From: an uncultured Collinsella sp.
Lineage (GTDB): Bacteria > Actinomycetota > Coriobacteriia > Coriobacteriales > Coriobacteriaceae
Direction of reading: 5' to 3'
NCBI GenBank assembly: GCA_902494605.1
Contig: CABUUG010000037.1
Location: forward strand, 1 to 13,972
DNA length: 13,972 nt
How positions within the stretch are numbered: the stretch's first letter is position 1; each line of letters starts with the position of its first letter. Both the position numbers and the translations under genes were made by a program. The notes below the pieces were generated by a model, which was not told the origin of the DNA, did not search any database, and was given only the letters and a program-made list of their open reading frames with translations. Below are positions 7,139-13,972 of this stretch, piece by piece.

Positions 7139-8323
7139 TTACAGATGAACATCGGGATCGAGCATTTGGGCACTCACGCGCATGGATGACGCCAGGTTTT
7201 GGAACGTCTCCAGACGCAGGCTGTCGATCTGCCCCGCGTCCTCGGCCTCGCGAACGGCGCAACCTGGCTCGTGAGTGTGCGTGCAATCGCCAAACCGGCA
7301 CGCACGCGACGCCTCGACGATCTCGGGGAAGGCACGCGCCAACCCTCGTTCGTGGCCCACAAGCGGCAGGCTGCGCAGGCCCGGAGCATCGGCGATCACG
7401 CCGGCGTCGCCCGGCAGTGCCACCATCACGCGCGCAACCGTAGTGTGGCGGCCCTGGTCATCACGCTCGCGCACGCCGCCAGTGGCCAGCGCATCGTGGC
7501 CCAGTAGCGCGTTGAGCAGCGTCGACTTGCCGGCGCCCGACTCGCCCAAGATCATGGCACAGCTCCCAGCCGGCACGCAGGCGCGCACCTCGTCCAGGCC
7601 GAGGCCCTCAGCAGAAGACGTCACGATCACGCGCACGCCCGGACCCACCAGACGGCGCACGCGGTCCAGATCGCGCTCGAGCTCATCGGCCTCGCAGCGG
7701 TCGGCCTTGGTGAGCACCACCACCGGCTCGGCATCGCAATCGAGCGCCAACACCAGTGAGCGCGCCACACGATCGAGCAGCACCTCGCCGGCGCCGAGCG
7801 CCTGCACGATCAGCACGCTGTCAACGTTGGAGCAGAGCACCTGGCGCTCACCGCGGGCACGGCCACGCCAACGTTCAAAGCTCGTACGGCGCGGCAGTAC
7901 GCACTCAATCACGCCCATATCGTGCCCGGGAGCGCGGCGCACCACCACACGGTCGCCCACGGCAGGCAGCAGGACCTCGTCCTCGCCGCGCGACTTGGCA
8001 AACCCCACGGCATGCTCGGCGCGGAAGGCATCATCGGCAGTCGCCACCAGCGGAAACCCGCGGTCCAGGCGCACCACGGCACCGAGCTGCATCTGCTCGG
8101 GCTCCTCGGCCTGTGCGCAAAAGTCGTCAAATGCAGCCTGCTGAGCCGCATCGACCGGCAGGTCATCGAACGCCGGAACATCCTGTAACGCGTCAAGCCC
8201 CGGTACGCTTGCCAGCAGCTCCTCAGCAGATGCAGGGGCTTCGGTCGCGAGCTTCCGACGACGATCGCGCTTAGCCCGCGCCCCCGTCGTCTTTTTCTTC
8301 GCCTTAGCCTTAGCCTTGCCCAC
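7139..8323 (-). CDS. rsgA: RsgA, ribosome small-subunit assembly GTPase
   Basis: 394 residues from the GTG at 8323, chosen because GGGAGGCATTT precedes it directly; the longer open frame would run through a terminator. The order of motifs is circularly permuted, as in the RsgA/YjeQ family: OB-like domain, G4 LTKAD (about 204-208), then G1 GESGAGKST (about 260-268) and G3 DAPG (about 312-315). A zinc-binding C-x4-C-x-H-x5-C cluster follows (CRFGDCTHTHEPGC, about 342-355). Family knowledge: RsgA is a GTPase that checks late maturation of the 30S subunit. The N-terminus has an unusual Lys/Ala/Arg-rich tract (KAKAKAKKK...KRDRRRK) plus an acidic stretch of about 60 residues, making it longer than common RsgA proteins (about 300-350). 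The basic tract could bind rRNA; that is inference. Confidence 0.93.
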   Translation of the reverse strand: MGKAKAKAKKKTTGARAKRDRRRKLATEAPASAEELLASVPGLDALQDVPAFDDLPVDAAQQAAFDDFCAQAEEPEQMQLGAVVRLDRGFPLVATADDAFRAEHAVGFAKSRGEDEVLLPAVGDRVVVRRAPGHDMGVIECVLPRRTSFERWRGRARGERQVLCSNVDSVLIVQALGAGEVLLDRVARSLVLALDCDAEPVVVLTKADRCEADELERDLDRVRRLVGPGVRVIVTSSAEGLGLDEVRACVPAGSCAMILGESGAGKSTLLNALLGHDALATGGVRERDDQGRHTTVARVMVALPGDAGVIADAPGLRSLPLVGHERGLARAFPEIVEASRACRFGDCTHTHEPGCAVREAEDAGQIDSLRLETFQNLASSMRVSAQMLDPDVHL

Positions 8324-8372
8324 AAATGCCTCCCAGCACCCAAAATCACAACTGAGCAGGTATTTTACCCAC

Positions 8373-8408
8373 AAAAAAGAGTCGGTCGAGCAACCGCTCG
8401 ACCGACTC
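8373..8408 (-). terminator. Rho-independent terminator downstream of the P-type ATPase gene
   Basis: A perfect 13-bp stem (8379-8391 with 8396-8408, loop AACC on the plus strand) is followed on the minus strand by six T (8378-8373). It is about 165 bases after the ATPase stop and 50 bases before the rsgA start, so the rsgA promoter must be very close to it or overlap it. A weak TAAAAT (minus strand, 8367-8362) is the only -10 candidate seen between them. Confidence 0.93.
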
Positions 8409-8467
8409 ACACACTTTCCCTCAGCCCTTTTTCATCCGCGCGGGAGAAAAGCAGCAAGGACACCGCA

Positions 8468-8562
8468 GGGCCCGCCCGCCGGGAGGGGTTTCCTAAGGGC
8501 ACATCCCGCAGCCGCAAAGCGGCGAGGACGTGCCCGTGGAAACCCCGCAGGCGGTCGGGCCC
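8468..8562. repeat. Long imperfect palindrome (stem-loop) between the ATPase gene and its terminator
   Basis: The 95-base stretch folds on itself from end to end. GGGCCCG (8468-8474) pairs with 8556-8562, CCGCC (8476-8480) with 8550-8554, GGGGTTTCC (8485-8493) with 8538-8546, GGGCAC (8497-8502) with 8530-8535, TCC (8504-8506) with 8526-8528, and GCCGC (8511-8515) with GCGGC (8519-8523) around an AAA loop. There is no T-run, so it is not a simple terminator. It carries no open frame of note. It could be a dispersed intergenic repeat of the REP or small-MITE kind, or a 3' UTR structure that protects the ATPase mRNA; one copy cannot decide. Confidence 0.7.
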
Positions 8563-8573
8563 GGACAGGAACG

Positions 8574-11255
8574 TTACTCCTTCTCGACCGCGCGCATGAT
8601 CGCCTTGTAGATCTCCATCAGCGGAATGATCAGGAAGGCAAGGCCCAGGGCGGCGACAACGCCCTTGAGCTCAAGCGTCACGGGGCCAAAGAACATCTCG
8701 GCAAGCGTCGGCTGCACGGTCACGATAACCGTCAGCACCAGCGCCAGCGCAGCCGAAGCCCAAAGCCACTTGTTCTGCTTCTTCATGCTAAACAGCGACG
8801 CACGACGGCTGCGCATATTGAAGCAGTGGAAGATCTCGACCATGTTGAGCGTGATGAACGCCATCATCACGCCTTCCTCGTCGGCATTGCCGGCGATCAT
8901 ATCGGCGATGTGGATGTAGCCCATGTCAAAGTACACGCCCACAAAGAAGCTCGCCAGCACCAGCACGGTGATGATCAGGCCCTGGACAACGCAGTCCAGA
9001 CCCATATTGCCGGCAAAGACGCCGTCCTTGGCGTTGCGCGGCTTGCGCTTCATGATGTCGCCCTCGGCATCCTCCATGCCCAGCGCGAGCGCGGGGAAGC
9101 AGTCGGTGACCAGGTTCACCCACAGCAGCTGCACCGGCTGGAAGATGGTAAAGCCGATGAGCGTGGCGATAAACACCGAGAAGACCTCGGCAAGGTTGGC
9201 CGAAAGCAGGAACTGGATGACCTTGCGGATGTTGTCGTAGATGCGACGGCCCTCTTCGCAGGCACCGATGATGGTGGCGAAGTTGTCGTCGGCAAGCACC
9301 ATGTCGGCGACGTTCTTGGTGACATCGGTACCGGTGATGCCCATGCCAACGCCGATGTCGGCGCGCTTGATGGACGGGGCGTCGTTGACGCCGTCGCCCG
9401 TCATGGCCACGATCTGGTCGCGCGACTTCCAGGCCTCGACGATGCGGGTCTTGTGCTCGGGCTGAACGCGAGCGTACACGCCGTAGTCCTCGATGTGCGC
9501 GTCGAGCTCCTCGTCGCTCATGCGGTCGAGGTCGGCACCGGTGATGGCCTGGCTGCGATCGGCGACGATGCCCAGCTGCTTGGCGATGGCCACGGCGGTG
9601 TCGATGTGGTCGCCCGTAATCATGACAGTGCGGATGCCGGCGTCGTGCGCCTCGCGGATAGCGTCGGCCACCTCGGGGCGGACCGGGTCAATCATGCCGG
9701 ACAGGCCGCAGAAGACCATGTCATGCTCGAGCGCAGCGGGGCTGCAGTCGGCGGGAACCTCGGTGTAGGTACGGCTCGCCAGTGCCAGCACGCGCAGGGC
9801 CTCGTCGGCCATGGCCTTGTTGGCTGCCACGAGCTCGGCGCGACGCTCCTCGGTCAGGGGGACGACCTTATCGCCCTCGTAGATATGGGTGCACAGGCCG
9901 ATCACCACGTCGGGCGCGCCCTTGGTGTACTGCTCGTACTCGCCGTCCAGGGTCTCGACGACCACGGACATCATCTTACGGCCCGAGTCGAACGGGGCCT
10001 CGCCCACGCGCGGGTGCTCGGCAGTCAGGCCAGTAAGACCAGCCTTGCCGGCATCGTTGACGAGCGCGCACTCGGTCGGCTCGCCCACGGCCTCGCCCAG
10101 TTCCTCGTCCCACTGGGCATCGGAGCACAGCGCCATGCCGGCCAAGAACTTCTCCTTGGGCGCAGCAAGTTCGTGCTTGACGACGGTCATCTTGTTCTGG
10201 GTGAGCGTGCCGGTCTTGTCCGAGCAGATGGTCTGCGTGCAGCCGAGCGTCTCGACAGCAGAAAGCTTGCGGATAATCGCCTGGCGCTTGGCCATCTTGG
10301 TCACGCCGAGCGAAAGGACGATGGTCACGACGGCGACCAGGCCCTCGGGGATGGCGGCGACGGCGAGCGAGACGGCGACCATAAAGGTGTCGAGCAGGGC
10401 AGTCGGGTCGGTAAGGACGTTACCCACGCCGTGACGGATGATGTCGACGCCAAAGATCACGACGCAGATGACGATAACCATAATGGTAAGAATACGGCTG
10501 AGCTCGGCGAGCTTCACCTGCAGCGGCGTGAGCTCTTCCTTGGCCTCGGCCAGGGCGCCAGCGATCTTGCCCATCTCGGTGTTCATGCCGGTACCGACCA
10601 CGACGGCGCGACCGCGGCCGTACACCACGGTGGAGCCCATGTAGCACATGTTCTTGCGGTCGCCGAGCGGCACGTCGTCGGTGCCCGCGGCAAGCTCAAT
10701 CACGTTGGCGTGCTTCTCGACCGGCACGGACTCGCCGGTCAGTGCGGCCTCTTCGATCTTCATCGTGGCGCTCTCGAGGACGCGGCAGTCGGCCGGGACG
10801 GAGTCGCCCGCCTCGAGCATGAGGACGTCGCCGGGCACGAGCTCGGCGCTCGGCAGATGCACGAGCTTGCCGTCGCGCAGCACCTTGGACTGCGCCGCGC
10901 TCATTTCCTGCAGGGCCTCGAGGGCCTCCTCGCTCTTGGCTTCCTGGACCACGCCCAGCACCGAGTTGACGATAACGACGAACATGATAATGGCGACATC
11001 GGCAAAGTCCGCCTCGCCCTTGACCATGCCCGTGAGCGCGCTGATGACGGCGGCAACGATCAGCATGATGACCATAGGGTCGGCCATCTGCTCAAAGAAA
11101 CGCTTCCACAGCGGCGTCTTCTCGGCTTCCTCGAGCTTGTTAGGGCCTGTCTTGGCAAGGCGCGCCGACGCCTCGCCGTTGCTCAGGCCGAGGTTCTCAT
11201 CGACACCTTGGTCGCTGAGCACCTCCGCCGCGGCGGACAGGTATTCCTTTTGCAT
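8574..11255 (-). CDS. P-type ATPase, calcium-transporting (P2A, SERCA/PMR1-like)
   Basis: 893 residues, ATG 11255 preceded by AGGAGGGG at 9-base spacing. All P-type parts are present: cation-ATPase N-terminal domain (about 1-60), actuator TGES (173-176), phosphorylation site SDKTGTLT (345-352), nucleotide-binding KGAPD (445-449), and hinge TGDGVNDAP (619-627). Ion-site residues match SERCA. TM4 has IPEGL (302-306). TM5 has N687-x-x-E690. TM6 has N714-x-x-x-D718, within NLVTD. TM8 has a Glu (about 807) in LNMVEIFHCFN. By family knowledge such pumps export Ca2+ (PMR1-type members also Mn2+), counter-transporting protons. About ten membrane helices are expected. The gene seems monocistronic, with its own leader and terminator. 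Ca2+ specificity is inferred from the binding residues; Mn2+ remains possible. Confidence 0.92.
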   Translation of the reverse strand: MQKEYLSAAAEVLSDQGVDENLGLSNGEASARLAKTGPNKLEEAEKTPLWKRFFEQMADPMVIMLIVAAVISALTGMVKGEADFADVAIIMFVVIVNSVLGVVQEAKSEEALEALQEMSAAQSKVLRDGKLVHLPSAELVPGDVLMLEAGDSVPADCRVLESATMKIEEAALTGESVPVEKHANVIELAAGTDDVPLGDRKNMCYMGSTVVYGRGRAVVVGTGMNTEMGKIAGALAEAKEELTPLQVKLAELSRILTIMVIVICVVIFGVDIIRHGVGNVLTDPTALLDTFMVAVSLAVAAIPEGLVAVVTIVLSLGVTKMAKRQAIIRKLSAVETLGCTQTICSDKTGTLTQNKMTVVKHELAAPKEKFLAGMALCSDAQWDEELGEAVGEPTECALVNDAGKAGLTGLTAEHPRVGEAPFDSGRKMMSVVVETLDGEYEQYTKGAPDVVIGLCTHIYEGDKVVPLTEERRAELVAANKAMADEALRVLALASRTYTEVPADCSPAALEHDMVFCGLSGMIDPVRPEVADAIREAHDAGIRTVMITGDHIDTAVAIAKQLGIVADRSQAITGADLDRMSDEELDAHIEDYGVYARVQPEHKTRIVEAWKSRDQIVAMTGDGVNDAPSIKRADIGVGMGITGTDVTKNVADMVLADDNFATIIGACEEGRRIYDNIRKVIQFLLSANLAEVFSVFIATLIGFTIFQPVQLLWVNLVTDCFPALALGMEDAEGDIMKRKPRNAKDGVFAGNMGLDCVVQGLIITVLVLASFFVGVYFDMGYIHIADMIAGNADEEGVMMAFITLNMVEIFHCFNMRSRRASLFSMKKQNKWLWASAALALVLTVIVTVQPTLAEMFFGPVTLELKGVVAALGLAFLIIPLMEIYKAIMRAVEKE

Positions 11256-11262
11256 ATAGAGT

Positions 11263-11372
11263 CCCCTCCTGGGATTCGGGCCACTCAGCAGATTGATGCC
11301 CGATCATAATTCCCAGGAGAAGGGCAAGGGCTCATCAAGGCTGCCGTGCTGAGCGGCAGTTGATAGTGGAGC
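11263..11372 (-). promoter_or_regulatory. Candidate structured leader RNA (riboswitch-like) of the P-type ATPase
   Basis: Read as minus-strand RNA, two hairpins precede the start codon. Hairpin A (11372-11330) has three stacked helices: GCUC/GAGC, AUCAA/UUGAU and CUGCCG/CGGCAG, with a 7-base loop CUCAGCA (11353-11347). Hairpin B (11319-11266) pairs CUCCUGGGA with UCCCAGGAG and, further in, UCGGGC (11303-11298) with GCCCGA (11281-11276), leaving a 16-base loop. That loop contains UGCUGAG (11290-11284), the exact complement of the whole loop of hairpin A. The outer strand of hairpin B includes the AGGAG of the gene's ribosome binding site. This is the layout of a translational switch with a loop-loop contact. 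I do not recognise a known riboswitch class: it does not show the yybP-ykoY or M-box core as I know them. The ligand is unknown; Ca2+ or Mn2+ would be the natural guess. Confidence 0.6.
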
Positions 11373-11541
11373 TATGGTACCCCAAAGCGACGCGTCTAGC
11401 CAAAACATTCCATCTGGAAACACGGCACAGGCGCAACGGTGCAGACAGTGTGATGCTCAACATTGATAAAACGTTTTTTCTTCGGCGCATCGTCAGACTG
11501 AAATATCGCCCAGATAGCAGCGGTTAGAACGGTTGGTAAAG

Positions 11542-11570
11542 TTTTTGCATATACCGTTTTTCCGCAAAAA
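11542..11570. repeat. AT-rich inverted repeat upstream of pyk
   Basis: TTTTTGC (11542-11548) and GCAAAAA (11564-11570) are perfect complements around 15 bases. The stem is too AT-rich to be a strong terminator. It lies about 60 bases upstream of the pyk promoter and could be an operator. Between it and the ATPase leader (about 11373-11541) I see no gene and no firm signal. Confidence 0.4.
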
Positions 11571-11602
11571 ATGAACTTCTAATTCGGCATACGGTCGATT
11601 TT

Positions 11603-11633
11603 TTGGGGTATTCGGTCGGCATTTCGTTATAAT
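11603..11633 (+). promoter_or_regulatory. Probable pyk promoter
   Basis: A perfect -10 box TATAAT (11628-11633) lies 63 bases before the pyk start. The best -35 is TTGGGG (11603-11608) at a long 19-base spacing, so it is weak or activator-assisted. Two pairs of short direct repeats flank this area: TCGGCAT at 11584-11590 and 11616-11622, and CGGTCG at 11592-11597 and 11613-11618. Confidence 0.65.
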
Positions 11634-11696
11634 CATCTCAGTTTTATTTCTTATGGTTTATCTATCAGCGCAAGACGATGTCAGATGGAGGTCTGA

Positions 11697-13157
11697 ATGT
11701 ACAAGCGCACCAAGATTGTATGCACCATGGGTCCCGCCTGCGATAGCGACGAGACCATCCGCGAGATGATCAAGGCGGGCATGAACGTCGCCCGTTTTAA
11801 CTTCTCGCACGGCTCCTACGACGAGCACCACGGTCGCATCGAGCGCGTCCGCCGTATTTCCAAGGAGCTCGGCATGCCCGTCGGCATCCTGCTCGACACC
11901 AAGGGCCCCGAGGTCCGCACCGGCCTTTTGGTCGATGGCAAGAAGGTTGCCGTCAAGACCGGCGACAAGATCGTCGTCACCGCTCAGCCCACGTCCGAGG
12001 ATTTCCACGGCACCGCTGAGCACATCTCCCTCGATTACCTGGCTCTGCCCTCCGAGGTCGAGAAGGGCTCCCTCATCCTGATCGATGACGGCCTGGTTGC
12101 CCTCGAGGTCGAGTCCGTCGACGGCCAGGACATGACCTGCGTCGTTAAGAACGACGGCCTGATCGGCGAGCGCAAGGGCGTCAACATGCCCAACGTCAAC
12201 ATCTCGCTGCCCGCCATCACCGAGCGCGATCGTCAGGACATCCTCTTTGGCCTGACCGAGAACATCGACTACATCGCCGCTTCCTTCATCCGTGACGGCG
12301 AGTCCGTCCGCGGCATCCGCGAGCTTTGCCGCGAGAACGGCGGCGAGCACGTGACGATCTTCCCGAAGATCGAGTGCGCCCTGGGCGTCGAGAACTTCGA
12401 CGAGATCCTCGAGGCTTCCGACGGCATCATGGTCGCCCGTGGCGACCTGGGCATCGAGATCAAGCCCGAGCTCGTTCCCCACATCCAGAAGGAGATCATC
12501 GCCAAGTGCAACGCGGCCTACAAGCCCGTTATCACCGCTACGCAGATGCTCGACTCCATGCAGCAGAACCCGCGCCCGACGCGCGCCGAGGTTGCCGACG
12601 TTGCTAACGCCATTTACGACGGCACCGACGCCGTTATGCTGTCCGGCGAGTCCGCTGCCGGTAAGTACCCGGTCGAGGCCGTTAAGATGCAGGCCAGCAT
12701 CGCTCTCGAGACCGAGAAGTACCTCCCGGCCCACGCTCCGCTCGAGGTTCCGGCTGACGCTCACGGCACCCGCGTCGTCAACAACGTTGTGGGTATGTCC
12801 GCTGTGAACATGGCTACCACCGTTGGCGCCAAGTGCATCACCGTGCCGACGACCACCGGTCGTACCGCTCGCCTGATCTCGCACTTCCGTCCCAACATGC
12901 CGATCTGCGCATTCTCCCGCCACGAGTGGGCCGTCCAGCAGATGATCATGTACTGGGGCGTTATCCCGCACCAGGCCGAGATTACCCAGGGCACCGTCAA
13001 CGGCACGATCGTCAAGGCGATCGAGACCGCCAAGGAGCTCGGCTACGTCGAGGCCGGCGACCTGACCGTCGCTACCGCCGGCGATCCCCGCATGAGCGTC
13101 CAGCTCGAGGACAAGGTCTCCTCGACCAACGTCGCTTACGTCGCTCAGGTGCGCTAA
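11697..13157 (+). CDS. pyk: Pyruvate kinase
   Basis: 486 residues; ATG 11697 follows TGGAGGTCTGA. Catalyses phosphoenolpyruvate + ADP to pyruvate + ATP, the last step of glycolysis, in the cytoplasm. The N-terminal TKIVCTMGPAC and NFSHGSYDEH are family marks. Catalytic Lys224 lies in IFPKIECALG, and the Mg2+ ligands are Glu226 and Asp250 (MVARGDLGIE). ITATQMLDSM (279-288), PRPTRAEVADVANAIYDGTD and LSGESAAGKYP complete the barrel. The B domain (about 72-165) and the C-terminal regulatory domain (about 355-486, with TTTGRTARLISHFRP) are present. Length is usual for a bacterial enzyme without the extra PEP-utiliser domain. Codon use is strongly biased to C-ending codons, as expected for a highly expressed gene. 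It has its own promoter and terminator and is transcribed away from the ATPase gene. Confidence 0.98.
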   Translation: MYKRTKIVCTMGPACDSDETIREMIKAGMNVARFNFSHGSYDEHHGRIERVRRISKELGMPVGILLDTKGPEVRTGLLVDGKKVAVKTGDKIVVTAQPTSEDFHGTAEHISLDYLALPSEVEKGSLILIDDGLVALEVESVDGQDMTCVVKNDGLIGERKGVNMPNVNISLPAITERDRQDILFGLTENIDYIAASFIRDGESVRGIRELCRENGGEHVTIFPKIECALGVENFDEILEASDGIMVARGDLGIEIKPELVPHIQKEIIAKCNAAYKPVITATQMLDSMQQNPRPTRAEVADVANAIYDGTDAVMLSGESAAGKYPVEAVKMQASIALETEKYLPAHAPLEVPADAHGTRVVNNVVGMSAVNMATTVGAKCITVPTTTGRTARLISHFRPNMPICAFSRHEWAVQQMIMYWGVIPHQAEITQGTVNGTIVKAIETAKELGYVEAGDLTVATAGDPRMSVQLEDKVSSTNVAYVAQVR

Positions 13158-13190
13158 ATCGCACTTGCAAGCAGATTTGCATTGCAAAGG

Positions 13191-13221
13191 GCCCGGAAGG
13201 CATTGCCTTCCGGGCTTTTTT
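13191..13221 (+). terminator. Rho-independent terminator of pyk
   Basis: An 11-bp stem (13191-13201 with 13205-13215, minimal loop ATT) is followed by six T (13216-13221). It is 33 bases after the pyk stop. On the opposite strand only a CTTTG follows the stem, so it is mainly one-way. The rest of the gap to the next gene (13222-13357) shows nothing firm besides the palindrome GCCGGCCGGC near 13349-13358. Confidence 0.95.
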
Positions 13222-13357
13222 AAGACCTTCTTCATATGCCGCCTCATCGATTTGCGTTCAGTCGCAAGCCTCTCCGATGCCGAGCGCACCACCGAAGACG
13301 CCTGCGACGGGAGCTGTTGGTCAATTGGGATGAACTGTTCTCCGTTAAGCCGGCCGG

Positions 13358-13972
13358 CTAGCAGCTAGCGATCAGGGGGACTGCGGGAACGTCAGAAGCA
13401 GCAACGCGAGCCGCAAATCCCGCCTCGGTTAGCTCGATGACCTCGGTAAACGTTGCGTCGAAGAACTTCTCGGTTAACAGGCGATACGGCGGATGATCGG
13501 ACTCGCCGGGGTTTTCGCGTACAATCTCGTGCATAACGCCGATGGTCTTGAGCACATACTCCTTATGGATGGGATACTGACCAAAACGGGTCGCCGCAGT
13601 ATACAGGCGATCGGTCGCGCGCGGTATCGAAACGATGCCGAGTGTCTTGCCAAACCAGTCAAAGTCGCCTTGCTTTTTAATGCGGAATTCCTCGCACGGC
13701 TTGCCGCCGTGCGCCTCCAGGTACTGATTCACACGCGTATTCCATACGGTATCGGCCACCAGATGCGACCAAACGCCCAGCGTCAGATCGAGCAGCGACT
13801 GCGCCACGTCATCGGGCGCGAGCGAAAGCTCGCTAGCACCGGGACCGGCGACCGGCTCGGCGTCCTTGTAACGTTGGGGATAATGCACGCGATTCAGTCG
13901 CTCGCGCTCCTCGACAATCGAGGTAGCCGCGGCTGGCGCACCGGTGGGCGAACTTTTAAGCAACGGTGCCAC
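13358..13972 (-). CDS. Possible zinc-dependent phospholipase C-like hydrolase (5' end may lie outside)
   Basis: The frame ends at a TAG (13358) and stays open to the right edge, where a GTG coincides with the last bases, so the true start may lie outside. 204 residues are visible. No signal peptide or membrane helix is seen. The segment LTLGVWSHLVADTVWNTRVN (about 63-82) has the His...Asp helix seen in PF00882-type zinc-dependent phospholipase C and related HD-like hydrolases. FRIKKQGDFDWFGKTL and TEKFFDATFTEVIELTEAGF follow, both compatible with an all-helical metal hydrolase. This assignment rests on a weak resemblance and could be wrong; an uncharacterised protein is the safe label. It converges on pyk. 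Confidence 0.6.
   Translation of the reverse strand: MAPLLKSSPTGAPAAATSIVEERERLNRVHYPQRYKDAEPVAGPGASELSLAPDDVAQSLLDLTLGVWSHLVADTVWNTRVNQYLEAHGGKPCEEFRIKKQGDFDWFGKTLGIVSIPRATDRLYTAATRFGQYPIHKEYVLKTIGVMHEIVRENPGESDHPPYRLLTEKFFDATFTEVIELTEAGFAARVAASDVPAVPLIASC

Noticed and set aside
8316..11309. Very long open frame (about 1000 codons) on the plus strand opposite the ATPase gene
   Set aside because: Product is His/Asp/Gly-rich and lacks domains; it mirrors the codon bias of a well-defined P-type ATPase on the other strand.
11263..11372. Assignment of the ATPase leader to yybP-ykoY or M-box riboswitches
   Set aside because: Gene context fits, but I cannot find the conserved core of either class; kept as an unassigned RNA candidate.
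11542..11570. Inverted repeat read as an intrinsic terminator
   Set aside because: The stem is seven bases and almost all A/T with a 15-base loop; no gene ends nearby on either strand.
11658..13292. Long open frame (544 codons) antisense to pyk
   Set aside because: Same cause: strong third-position bias of pyk leaves the reverse frame open. The product resembles no protein and has no ribosome binding site.
1..13972. tRNA, rRNA, CRISPR array, insertion sequence or phage genes
   Set aside because: None seen: no spaced repeat array, no transposase or integrase motifs, no tRNA-like cloverleaf noticed by eye.

Overview
The window reads as chromosomal DNA of a high-GC, single-membrane actinobacterium. 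The Tad locus lacks an outer-membrane secretin in the part visible. Gene starts carry strong AGGAGG-type ribosome binding sites, and gene content and base composition would fit class Coriobacteriia (Collinsella-like). That placement is an impression from sequence style, not a search result.

Bases 1-6886 (minus strand) hold a tight Tad/Flp pilus operon. In transcription order it runs: CpaB/RcpC-like protein (6886-6227), TadZ/CpaE-like ATPase (6227-4578), TadA secretion ATPase (4581-3253), TadB (3280-2354), TadC (2357-1716), Flp pilin (1705-1472), an unrecognised membrane-anchored protein (1508-945), a second pilin-like peptide (943-725), a TadE-like pseudopilin (about 762-250) and a TadG-like protein that runs off the left edge. 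Almost every junction overlaps or is 1-10 nt, so translation is probably coupled. TadA powers assembly, TadB and TadC form the membrane platform, TadZ positions the machine, Flp is the shaft subunit and TadE/TadG are minor subunits. No prepilin peptidase is visible; it must lie elsewhere.

Bases 6887-7138 hold the presumed operon control region, with several inverted repeats, and a strong terminator for the next gene. Bases 7139-8323 (minus) encode RsgA, a ribosome-assembly GTPase. Bases 8324-8573 contain a second strong terminator and a long imperfect palindrome of about 95 nt. Bases 8574-11255 (minus) encode a P-type ATPase of the SERCA/PMR1 calcium type.

Bases 11256-11696 are a divergent intergenic region. 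Its ATPase-proximal half encodes what looks like a structured leader RNA: two hairpins with a perfect 7-bp loop-loop complementarity, the second hairpin burying the ATPase Shine-Dalgarno sequence. This is the most interesting signal in the window. The other half carries the promoter of pyruvate kinase (pyk, 11697-13157, plus), which ends in a good terminator. The last gene (13358-13972, minus, 5' end outside) is a possible metal-dependent hydrolase of uncertain family.
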